A stretch of 64,000 nucleotides of DNA from Chlorobiota bacterium (GTDB taxonomy: Bacteria; Bacteroidota; Ignavibacteria; Kapaibacteriales; UBA961): the NCBI GenBank assembly GCA_014191195.1, contig BJGZ01000002.1, positions 1 through 64,000 of the forward strand, in the 5' to 3' direction. Below the pieces are notes generated by a model. That model saw only the letters and a list, made by a program, of their open reading frames with translations. It did no database searches and was not told the origin of the DNA. The translations under genes and the position numbers were made by a program. Position 1 is the first letter of the stretch; each line of letters starts with the position of its first letter. Positions 10,180-19,185 of this stretch are shown here, piece after piece.

Positions 10180-10266
10180 GTGGATTCCTTCTCTTCCAAA
10201 AACAGAAGCGTATAACAATAGAGTTTTATGTAGTTTGAAATGCGGGCATAATTGTACAGTAGCCGT

Positions 10267-10516
10267 ATGGAAACATTAAAGTTTACAGAATCGCAGATTA
10301 TTTTTGCGAAAAAACAATAGGAATCGGGAGTCAAAGTTGACGAGATATGCCGTAACATGTGTACTTCACACGCAACATATTTCAATTGAAAAAAAGAAGT
10401 ATTCGCGATTGGGTATAGCCGAGTTGAAGAAGTTAAAGCAATTGGAAAAAGAGAATTACCTGCTTAAGAAACTTGTTGCAGATCTGATTTTGGATAACAG
10501 ATGCTTAAAGATGTGA
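10267..10516 (+). pseudogene. Decayed IS3-family orfA (transposase helix-turn-helix subunit)
   Basis: Joining frames gives an IS3 OrfA: METLKFTESQIIFAKKQ, an in-frame TAG, ESGVKVDEICRNM...ATYFN, then a TGA where the conserved Trp codon should be and a frameshift, then KKKYSRLGIAELKKLKQLEK and ENYLLKKLVADLILD. This matches the family pattern 'FTEEQI...E-AG-KV-x-E-x-CR...ATFYNWK-x-KYGG...ELRRLKQLEEEN-x-LKKLVADL-x-LDK'. It stops at 'CLKM' before the normal end, and no orfB (DDE subunit) follows, so it cannot transpose. I did not identify terminal inverted repeats. It lies between the surface-protein locus and the tRNA-Met gene and marks past insertion at this boundary. Confidence 0.82.
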
Positions 10517-10549
10517 AAAAAACCTTTGAAATTATTCAAAGGTTTTTTT
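10516..10549 (-). terminator. Rho-independent terminator, perfect 15-bp stem
   Basis: aaaaaaacctttgaa (10516-10530) pairs exactly with ttcaaaggttttttt (10535-10549) around the four-base loop atta. Both strands end in a run of T after the stem, so it can act in either direction. It lies two bases past the 3' end of tRNA-Met on the minus strand and most likely ends that transcript. Confidence 0.88.
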
Positions 10550-10550
10550 G

Positions 10551-10624
10551 TAGCGGGAGAGGGACTTGAACCCCCGACCCACGGATTATGATTCCGTTGC
10601 TCTAACCGGCTGAGCTACCCCGCC
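10551..10624 (-). tRNA. tRNA-Met (anticodon CAT), elongator type
   Basis: Read on the minus strand, the 74 bases fold as a normal cloverleaf. The acceptor stem is GGCGGGG with CTCCCGCT (G-U pairs at both ends), followed by a D-arm (AGCTCAGCCGGTTAGAGCA). The anticodon stem ACGGA/TCCGT closes the loop ATCATAA with anticodon CAT, and a T-arm with GGTTCAAGTCC follows. CCA is not encoded. The GGC...TAGCTCAG opening fits elongator tRNA-Met rather than initiator (which has a mismatched first pair). A lysidine-modified tRNA-Ile2 also reads CAT in DNA and cannot be fully excluded. Its 3' end faces the IS remnant and the surface-protein locus. Confidence 0.92.
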
Positions 10625-10700
10625 ACGTTTATTTTCTTTTAAAACAAGAAGTCACAAAAATACGAATAAAATATAAAGACACAAGACGAAAGGTTGGGAA

Positions 10701-11339
10701 TTACTTTAACTTCTTTAATTCATCTCTAATTTTAGCAGCTTTTTCATAATCTTCTTCTTGAATTGCAGCTTGTAATTCATCGTGCAAAAGATCTTTTTTA
10801 TCAGTTTTAGCAGACGTAGTTTTCTCTTTTTTTGATTTCTTATTTGGTAAAAAGAATTCTTCATCTTCTTCATCATCATCAGAAATATCGAAAGCTTCAA
10901 TTTCTTCTATGTCCTCTTCATCATCTGTCTCTAATTCATCCAAAGAGAAGCCTGCTTCTTGAAGTAATGATTCGACGATAAAAATAGGAGCATCAAATCG
11001 TAAAGCTAAAGCTATAGCATCACTAGGCCTAGAATCCACTTCTATAGTAGTATTTTCGAGAGTAATAGCTGCAAAAAATGTACTGTCTTTTAATTCATGA
11101 ATACATATTTCTTTTACCTTTGACGCAAATGTTTCTATAAGTGTTTTCATTAAATCATGAGACATAGGTCTAGAAGTATGAACTCCCTCTAATTCATATG
11201 CAATTGCCCCTGCTTCTGGTGCGCCGATTACAATAGGCAAGCGTCTATCACCATCTATTTCTTTTAAAATAAGGGCATAAGAGCCATTACTTGTAGGGCT
11301 TTGCGATAATCCTAATACTTCAACTTGTACTTTTTTCAT
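10701..11339 (-). CDS. Bifunctional nuclease (DUF151/BFN) with C-terminal UvrB/UvrC motif
   Basis: Residues 1 to about 125 are a BFN/DUF151 domain: MKKVQVEVLGLSQSPTSNGS, then 'LPIVIGAPEAGAIA', 'RPMSHDLM', and 'EVDSRPSDAIALALRFDAPI'. That domain has been linked to RNase/DNase activity. A very acidic stretch follows (about 133-162, runs of D and E), then a Lys-rich stretch, then a UvrB/C interaction motif (about 178-212, 'LHDELQAAIQEEDYEKAAKI'). The combination is typical of Bacteroidota/Chlorobiota homologues. It is monocistronic, upstream of tRNA-Met and downstream of the etf terminator. Cytoplasmic; the nuclease substrate is not known from the sequence. Confidence 0.88.
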   Translation of the reverse strand: MKKVQVEVLGLSQSPTSNGSYALILKEIDGDRRLPIVIGAPEAGAIAYELEGVHTSRPMSHDLMKTLIETFASKVKEICIHELKDSTFFAAITLENTTIEVDSRPSDAIALALRFDAPIFIVESLLQEAGFSLDELETDDEEDIEEIEAFDISDDDEEDEEFFLPNKKSKKEKTTSAKTDKKDLLHDELQAAIQEEDYEKAAKIRDELKKLK

Positions 11340-11396
11340 GTTTATACAGACACTATAATTGCAATCTTTTTATAAGTTATGTTGGTTTAGACGAAA

Positions 11397-11423
11397 AAAG
11401 CCGTGGATAATTTCCTCGGCTTT
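11397..11423 (-). terminator. Terminator downstream of etfBA
   Basis: aaagccg (11397-11403) pairs with cggcttt (11417-11423), with a further gga/tcc pairing inside. Read on the minus strand the hairpin is followed by TTTTTT, 20 bases after the etfA stop, which fits an intrinsic terminator for the etf operon. Confidence 0.75.
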
Positions 11424-11444
11424 CTTATTAGGTATCTACAAATA

Positions 11445-12398
11445 CTATTTGCCTAACAATGCTTTAAGTTTTTGATTCAGTACTGGTAATACTTCAAAAA
11501 CATCACCAACTATTCCATAATCTGCAACCTTGAAGATAGGTGCTTCTTTGTCTTTATTAATTGCTAAGATAAATTTAGAAGAACTCATACCAGCTAAATG
11601 CTGAACAGCTCCTGAAATTCCACAGGCAATATAAAGAGATGGAGATACAGTTTTGCCGGTTTGTCCTACTTGTTCACTATGGGGGCGCCATCCTGCATCA
11701 ACTACAGCCCTTGAGGCACCAACTGCAGCACCAAGGGTAGCTGCTAAGTTTTCTATTAAAGTAAAATGTTCAGGACCTTTTAAACCTCTACCACCAGAAA
11801 CGATAATATCTGCTTCCGAAACATCAAGATGCCCTTCATTTTTAAGAATCGATACTACTTTAACTTTAGCATGAGATTCATCTAAATTAGGGCTAAATGA
11901 ACTTATCGATACACCTGCAGAAGGATTTGATTTTGCAGTAAAAACATTGGGTCTTAAGGAATACACAGTAATTGGTGTATTAGACTTAACATGTACTTTA
12001 GCTTTGCCAGCAAAAACAGGCCTCATTGCAGAATCATTAGATAATTCATTACAATCGGGAATAAAACCTGCATGCAACTTAATACTAATTCTAGGTGCAA
12101 TTTCTTTTCCTGTGGCATTTGCAGAAATAAAAATTGTATCCGCTTGAACAGATGATGCAAATTGGGATAAAGCTTCAGCAACAGCTGTCGAAGAATAATT
12201 ATCAAGAAGTGGATGCTGAGCCAAAACCACTTTTTGTAATCCATATTCTGCAGCAGATTGTAGTGCAGTTTCAGTGCCAGAGACAGCAAAACCAGTAATA
12301 TCAGCACCAGTTTGTTTAGCAGCAGTTATTGCTTCATAAGAAGTACGCTTTAAAGAATGTTCATCTTTAGGTTCTAAAAAAACAATGATATGTTTCAT
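11445..12398 (-). CDS. etfA: Electron transfer flavoprotein subunit alpha
   Basis: The 317-residue protein has the full ETF-alpha layout. The N-terminal nucleotide-fold part starts MKHIIVFLEPKDEHSLKRTS. The C-terminal FAD-binding part (about 200-315) carries 'VSGGRGLKGPEHF', 'LGAAVGASRAVVDAGW', 'QVGQTGKTVSP', 'YIACGISGAVQHLAGM' and 'DYGIVGD'. With EtfB it accepts electrons from acyl-CoA dehydrogenases and passes them to the quinone pool. etfB lies 37 bases upstream on the same strand, so the two are co-transcribed. No ETF dehydrogenase or acyl-CoA dehydrogenase gene is in the window. The length is normal for the family. Confidence 0.95.
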   Translation of the reverse strand: MKHIIVFLEPKDEHSLKRTSYEAITAAKQTGADITGFAVSGTETALQSAAEYGLQKVVLAQHPLLDNYSSTAVAEALSQFASSVQADTIFISANATGKEIAPRISIKLHAGFIPDCNELSNDSAMRPVFAGKAKVHVKSNTPITVYSLRPNVFTAKSNPSAGVSISSFSPNLDESHAKVKVVSILKNEGHLDVSEADIIVSGGRGLKGPEHFTLIENLAATLGAAVGASRAVVDAGWRPHSEQVGQTGKTVSPSLYIACGISGAVQHLAGMSSSKFILAINKDKEAPIFKVADYGIVGDVFEVLPVLNQKLKALLGK

Positions 12399-12435
12399 CT
12401 ATATGTCCGATTATTAAGTATATAAGTATATGATA

Positions 12436-13182
12436 TTAAATAACTTTGGCTTCTTCATGAAGTGCAAGAACGATATCTGATATTTCTGATTCCGAATCAC
12501 CAGATACTTTACCAATTCTTTTTGAAATAGGTAATTGCATAGCCATTGTAGAAATTCTAGCATCGGTACTTAATGATGGTATTTCCTCTATTGGCTTGCT
12601 TTTAGCTTTCATGATATCAGGTAATTTGGGATATCTAGGATTATTTAATCCTTTTTGTGCACTTATTACACATGGCAAAGAGGATTCAAGCACTTCTTTT
12701 CCACCTTCTATATCTCTTTCAGCTGTGATAAGATTTCCATCAATAGTTAATGAAGAAACCATAGAAATTGATGGTAATCCCAATAATTCAGCAAGCATTG
12801 GTGCCATTGCAAATGAATCATAATCAATACTTTGGCGTCCTAGCATCAGTACATCTGGATTCATAGTTTTAGCAATTTCAGATATCTGAAAAGCTACAGA
12901 ATAGCTGTCATTTTTGTGTTCATCTTTAATTAAAATGGCTTTATCAGCACCCATAGCAAGGGCAGTACGAAGAATCTCTTTAAAGGTTTCACCACCTACG
13001 GTCAGTGCGGTTACGGTTCCACCAAATTTTTCCCTTAATTGTAGGCCTTCTTCTAAAGCAAACTCATCATATGGATTTAATATGAATTTTACGCCTGTTC
13101 TATCAATTGAAATTCCGTCTGAAGCTACCTGAACCTTAGTTGTGGTATCTGGCACTTGAGAAATACAAACAAGAATATTCAT
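12436..13182 (-). CDS. etfB: Electron transfer flavoprotein subunit beta
   Basis: The 248-residue product matches the ETF-beta/FixA family: MNILVCISQVPDTTTKVQVA, 'NPYDEFALEEGLQLREKFGG', 'AMGADKAILI', 'LGRQSIDYD', and 'LPCVISAQKGLNNPRYPKLP'. It binds AMP structurally and forms the heterodimer with EtfA, the next gene (37 bases downstream). It is probably the first gene of the operon: 83 bases separate it from the upstream PorE-like gene, which is on the same strand. Cytoplasmic electron carrier. Nothing unusual is seen in length or motifs. Confidence 0.95.
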   Translation of the reverse strand: MNILVCISQVPDTTTKVQVASDGISIDRTGVKFILNPYDEFALEEGLQLREKFGGTVTALTVGGETFKEILRTALAMGADKAILIKDEHKNDSYSVAFQISEIAKTMNPDVLMLGRQSIDYDSFAMAPMLAELLGLPSISMVSSLTIDGNLITAERDIEGGKEVLESSLPCVISAQKGLNNPRYPKLPDIMKAKSKPIEEIPSLSTDARISTMAMQLPISKRIGKVSGDSESEISDIVLALHEEAKVI

Positions 13183-13265
13183 TAAGATACTCCGAAATCA
13201 ATAATGGTGAGAAAGTACGAAATTAAGAATTTGAATGGTTTTCTTTGAATTCTTTTTTGGGAAGA

Positions 13266-15023
13266 TTACTTTATTTCTTTAATAAGTTCTACTCTTCGGC
13301 AACGTTTTCTAAATAAATCCAATGATTCTCCATTTCTTTTTGATGGCAAAACATGCTCGCCTTCAGACTCAGCCTGTAACAAAGTAGATGGTACTCCAAG
13401 TTTCACAAGAGTTTGAATAATAAAGTTTGCCCTTTTCTTCCCTAAATCCATATTAAAGGCATCCGATCCAATATCATCAGTATGACCAGTTAATGAAACA
13501 CTCCCGATATTTTTTTCAAATTTTAATAGATTTGATGCCAATCGGATAATTGCATCTTTCCATTGAATAGTCGTTTCAAAACCATTAGAATCTAATACAT
13601 ATATATAGGGTTTCTGATATTCACCTAATGGAAAATTGATTCGCATTGATAATATAGCCGGGAGAGTTAAAGGTTCTGATATAAATGAGTTAGAATCTTT
13701 AGCTGAGAACGTGGCTGTAATAGTATTAAAAAATAATTTATCTGATTCTGCAGTTATTTGAACTGGTTTGTTTATTTGAACTTTAATCTTATACTGGCCT
13801 ATTGTATCAGTAAACTGTTGATCAATTATCTCATTATTTGGATAAGTCAATGAAGTAACTTCAGCTCCACGAACAGGTTTTCTATTTTTTTCATCAACTA
13901 TTTTACCTTCTACTGTTATTAGTTCTCTGGGGTCTAATTTGTCTGCTCTTTTAAATGCTGATTTAATGATATCAGATTTTGCAATAAATATTGATGAATC
14001 ATACGAATATGCAGGATGTATTACAAACATATCAAATGCATAGTTTTGATTTGGAGCATATTGATTTGAGCTATAATATAATAGAGTATCTGTTCGTGGA
14101 GAAGGTGACGAAGGAAAAAGTTCATCATAGATTGTATTTATAGGTGAACCTATATTTTGTGGACGGCCAAATGCATTTTCTATCATTAATGAATCATCTG
14201 CAAGAATACCTTTTTCTAATAATTCTGGATTGAATTCAGCGGAAAAAATATCATAACCACCTATTGTATTATGCCCAGATGAACTAAATAATAATGTATG
14301 ACCAGTTTTTGTTATAAAAGGGCTTAATTCATCACAATTTGAATTAATAAATCTACCACAATTATACGCTTTACTCCAATTCTCACCTTTTAGGGCTACA
14401 TATAGCTCGGTACCCCTTAAAGTATTATTTCTATCAGATGAAAAAAACAGAATCTTTCCATTAGGTGATAAACTTGGATGCGAATCCCAATGAAATAATT
14501 CACTTGGAGGAATTTCCTTTTTAATGGTAATTTCATCTAGTTTAGATTGAGTCAAATAAATACCAGCATCACCCGAAAAAGCAGTTCCAGGAAGATAGGC
14601 TGCCAAAGTATATTGAGAATTTCCAGTAAGAAACCCTATCGCACCAGATTCCTCGTATTGCTGAGGAATAATTTCTTTTATGTCAGTTTCTTGCTCAATG
14701 TCAATTTTTCTTAATACTTGCTGTCCACCTGCAGAGGCAGTAGTCCATATATTATCTTTATCTAAAAATGAAATATTCCATTCATCTATAATAGTATTAT
14801 CTAATCCATTAACCCTTTCAATTTTAAGAAATCTTTCTTTGTTTATTGATGATGTATCAATGGAATTGCCAATATATCGTTGAGGATAACAATTCTGGGT
14901 AGGAGGTGGGGGACAAATCAATTCTTTACTAACAGAGTGTTCCATTAATATGGTGCAACTATCCAAAGCACATGTGCACATTATTGCTAGCAGTATACCA
15001 TAAAATGAATGTTTTTTTGTCAT
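13266..15023 (-). CDS. PorE-like OmpA-family lipoprotein (PD40 propeller, carboxypeptidase-like domain, OmpA C-domain)
   Basis: The 585-residue protein begins with a lipoprotein signal ending 'CALDSC' (lipidated Cys 23; Asp before Ser-Cys is unusual). Three or more WD40-like PD40 repeats follow (about 180-345), for example 'HPSLSPNGKILFFSSDRN' and 'LSPFITKTGHTLLFSSSG'. Then come a carboxypeptidase-regulatory-like fold (about 367-450, 'VEGKIVDEKNRKPVRGAEVT') and an OmpA peptidoglycan-binding domain (about 470-580, 'SLTGHTDDIGSDAFNMDLGK' with the expected Asp and a following Arg). The order of the last three modules is that of PorE, which ties the T9SS to peptidoglycan; the N-terminal TPR of PorE is absent. 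A Bacteroidota-type promoter lies at 15046-15076. The T9SS link is inferred. Confidence 0.8.
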   Translation of the reverse strand: MTKKHSFYGILLAIMCTCALDSCTILMEHSVSKELICPPPPTQNCYPQRYIGNSIDTSSINKERFLKIERVNGLDNTIIDEWNISFLDKDNIWTTASAGGQQVLRKIDIEQETDIKEIIPQQYEESGAIGFLTGNSQYTLAAYLPGTAFSGDAGIYLTQSKLDEITIKKEIPPSELFHWDSHPSLSPNGKILFFSSDRNNTLRGTELYVALKGENWSKAYNCGRFINSNCDELSPFITKTGHTLLFSSSGHNTIGGYDIFSAEFNPELLEKGILADDSLMIENAFGRPQNIGSPINTIYDELFPSSPSPRTDTLLYYSSNQYAPNQNYAFDMFVIHPAYSYDSSIFIAKSDIIKSAFKRADKLDPRELITVEGKIVDEKNRKPVRGAEVTSLTYPNNEIIDQQFTDTIGQYKIKVQINKPVQITAESDKLFFNTITATFSAKDSNSFISEPLTLPAILSMRINFPLGEYQKPYIYVLDSNGFETTIQWKDAIIRLASNLLKFEKNIGSVSLTGHTDDIGSDAFNMDLGKKRANFIIQTLVKLGVPSTLLQAESEGEHVLPSKRNGESLDLFRKRCRRVELIKEIK

Positions 15024-15045
15024 CTTTGATTTCCTAATTAGGGTA

Positions 15046-15076
15046 CAAAACTACAAAGAACATAAGTGAGAGGCAA
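15046..15076 (-). promoter_or_regulatory. Bacteroidota-type promoter for the PorE-like gene
   Basis: On the minus strand TTG (15076-15074), 20 bases, then TAGTTTTG (15053-15046) fits TTG-N19..21-TAnnTTTG, the consensus of the Bacteroidota primary sigma factor. The predicted start of transcription is about 15-20 bases before the ATG at 15023. Confidence 0.65.
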
Positions 15077-15104
15077 TAATCAAAAAAGTAAAATTGTGCA
15101 ATTG

Positions 15105-15134
15105 TTGTCCCTAAATAAATATGAGGTATTTTTG
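15105..15134 (+). promoter_or_regulatory. Bacteroidota-type promoter for ligA
   Basis: TTG (15105-15107), 19 bases, then TATTTTTG (15127-15134) is a full match to TTG-N19..21-TAnnTTTG. Transcription would start near 15141. That makes the ATG at 15146 nearly leaderless and favours the ATG at 15167 as the ligA start. It lies back to back with the promoter for the PorE-like gene. Confidence 0.68.
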
Positions 15135-15145
15135 TACTCACATGA

Positions 15146-17245
<2,100 letters not shown>

Positions 17246-17253
17246 GAAATATT

Positions 17254-19176
17254 ATGATGATACGTGTATGCTATGTGGCTATGATCGTTTTATGCGCTGC
17301 TTCAGCTTTGAAGTCAGGTGAATTACAATTTAGTCCAATACAGCCAAAAGTTGCTTCGGATACTGTCCAAATAGAATATAATGTTCCTTTTGCATCATTA
17401 AAAAAAGCAAAAGATTTACACCTGATCTGTTATGTTTTTACAGCAAATGATCAAAAACCATATGCTGTTCAATATAAGCTGTTTCAAATGGAACCTTCCA
17501 AGCCAGATCATGCTGTGTTTAGAACTGCTTTTGTTCCAAAAGAAGATGCTGTTTTGATATTAATGAAAATAAGTGATGGCAATAAATTTATAGATAATAA
17601 TAATGAAGAATTTTGGGAAATGATATGTACTTCTAAGCAGGGCTCTTATATTCCAGGAAGTACTTTTAGAAGAATATTAACTTATACTGATGTATTGCCT
17701 AAGCCATGTGCTAGAAAAATACATCCCGAAAAAGCATTAGAATTATTAAAAGATATGCCAAAAGATGAATTAGGAATGTTCCATAAAAATTATCTGAAAG
17801 CATTATTGGGTTATATGACAAAAGAGATTCCCAGAGATTCTCTGCAATCTAAGATTGCAAATATATTATTACCATTTCAACCTAATTATGATAATGAACC
17901 CGAGTTTAAGGCTTTTTCTCAAGCTCTTAGGATTATAGGGAAAGGTTCAATTGCCGATTCGGTAGAAAAAATATATGAATCAATTCATCCGCTTGATGAA
18001 TTCTGTGAGGATGCAGCTGCAAATAGAGTGTTTAGTTCTGCCAGCAAAGAAATGTTTCTAGAAAATGCAGAATACTTTATGAAAAAGTATTCTTATGCTC
18101 CTTCAATGATAAAAATTACAGAAGGATATGTAAGAGTACAAATTCAAAGTGGAAATTTACTTGTTGTGGCAGCCAGATTATTAAGAGATCCTGCAGTACC
18201 TGTACAGCCATGTTTGGATATAGCAGAGGGTTATATAGCAAGAGATTCTCTTAAAGAAGCTTTGAGATGGGCTGAAAGAGGAGCTAATGTTGCAAAAGAT
18301 ATTGCATCGGTAATTCAACCTAAGTATATGGCAAATGTAGAGTTTGCTCCAGAACAATCAAGAGATATTGCTAAGTCCTTAATGCTTACTGCCTTTATTC
18401 ATAAACTTCAAAAGAATTTTGCCCAATCTTTAGCATTATATAAAGAAATTCTTACTAAGTATCCACATGATCTACCGGCAAGCCAAATGACTTTGGTGTA
18501 TCAATTCACAACTGAATTATTAGATGCACTTTCTAATCAAAAAGATGCTTATCTCTATGCATCAAAAGCAATTTCAGAAGGTGTAGAAAACCAAAAAATT
18601 ATAGAAGATTTTAAAAAATTGCATGAATTTTTATTTGATGAAAAATCAGATTCAAAAGCTTTTGAATTAGCATTTAAAGAATTAAAAAATCAAGGTGAAG
18701 TTGCACTTAAAAATAGATTATATGATGAAATGTTAGAAATTTCTGCTATTGCTGCTACATTAAAAGATATGAAAGGTAATACAATACAAATATCTGATTG
18801 GAAAGGTAAAGTTGTATTTCTAGATTTTTGGGCTACTTGGTGTGGCCCATGCAAAAAGTCTTTCCCTGGCTTGCAAAAATTGTATGATAAATATAAAGAC
18901 AATCCCAAAGTTCAATTTGCTATTGTCAATTGTTGGGAGAGAGCCGAAGATAGAAAAGTACCCGTGAAAGAATTTCTAGAAAAAAATCCATATACATTCC
19001 CAGTGTTTTTTGATGAAAAAGATAAGCTTGTTTCTGCATATGGAGTAACAGGCATACCTACAAAATTTATCTTAGACAAGCAAGGTATTGGACGATTTAT
19101 GGAAATTGGTATGGAAGAAGAAATCAAGTTTATAGAAGATTTTACCCAAAAAATTGATGTTTTACTCGCAGATTAA
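17254..19176 (+). CDS. Exported TlpA-like thioredoxin-fold protein with long helical N-terminal region
   Basis: A signal peptide (about 1-20, ending ASALKSG) precedes a beta-rich domain (about 22-130), then some 350 residues of helical, TPR-like sequence. The C-terminal thioredoxin domain (about 498-640) has 'VVFLDFWATWCGPCKKSFPG', with the redox pair Cys530 and Cys533, and the cis-Pro segment 'GVTGIPTKFIL'. This is the TlpA/ResA type, which reduces disulphides in the periplasm, for example during cytochrome maturation or stress. It lies between ligA and prfC with gaps of 8 and 9 bases, so it shares their transcript. The N-terminal part could bind a partner or substrate, but I do not recognise a named domain in it. 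Confidence 0.85.
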   Translation: MMIRVCYVAMIVLCAASALKSGELQFSPIQPKVASDTVQIEYNVPFASLKKAKDLHLICYVFTANDQKPYAVQYKLFQMEPSKPDHAVFRTAFVPKEDAVLILMKISDGNKFIDNNNEEFWEMICTSKQGSYIPGSTFRRILTYTDVLPKPCARKIHPEKALELLKDMPKDELGMFHKNYLKALLGYMTKEIPRDSLQSKIANILLPFQPNYDNEPEFKAFSQALRIIGKGSIADSVEKIYESIHPLDEFCEDAAANRVFSSASKEMFLENAEYFMKKYSYAPSMIKITEGYVRVQIQSGNLLVVAARLLRDPAVPVQPCLDIAEGYIARDSLKEALRWAERGANVAKDIASVIQPKYMANVEFAPEQSRDIAKSLMLTAFIHKLQKNFAQSLALYKEILTKYPHDLPASQMTLVYQFTTELLDALSNQKDAYLYASKAISEGVENQKIIEDFKKLHEFLFDEKSDSKAFELAFKELKNQGEVALKNRLYDEMLEISAIAATLKDMKGNTIQISDWKGKVVFLDFWATWCGPCKKSFPGLQKLYDKYKDNPKVQFAIVNCWERAEDRKVPVKEFLEKNPYTFPVFFDEKDKLVSAYGVTGIPTKFILDKQGIGRFMEIGMEEEIKFIEDFTQKIDVLLAD

Positions 19177-19185
19177 TCCGGATAG

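Noticed and set aside
126-10230. The 16-base string acaatagagttttatg occurs at 126-141 and again at 10215-10230, flanking the surface-protein locus like a direct repeat.
   Set aside because: In AT-rich DNA of this length a few chance repeats of 16 bases are expected, the match does not extend, and neither copy lies at a tRNA or integrase site.
10551-10624. Reading the CAT-anticodon tRNA as tRNA-Ile2 or as initiator tRNA-Met.
   Set aside because: The first acceptor pair G-U and the GGC...TAGCTCAG opening fit elongator Met better; initiator features (mismatched first pair, three G-C pairs under the anticodon) are absent. Ile2 cannot be fully excluded.
13217-13257. Inverted repeat aagaatt/aattctt followed by T residues between etfB and the PorE-like gene.
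   Set aside because: The T run follows the stem only on the plus strand, where no gene is transcribed; on the minus strand it does not look like a terminator.
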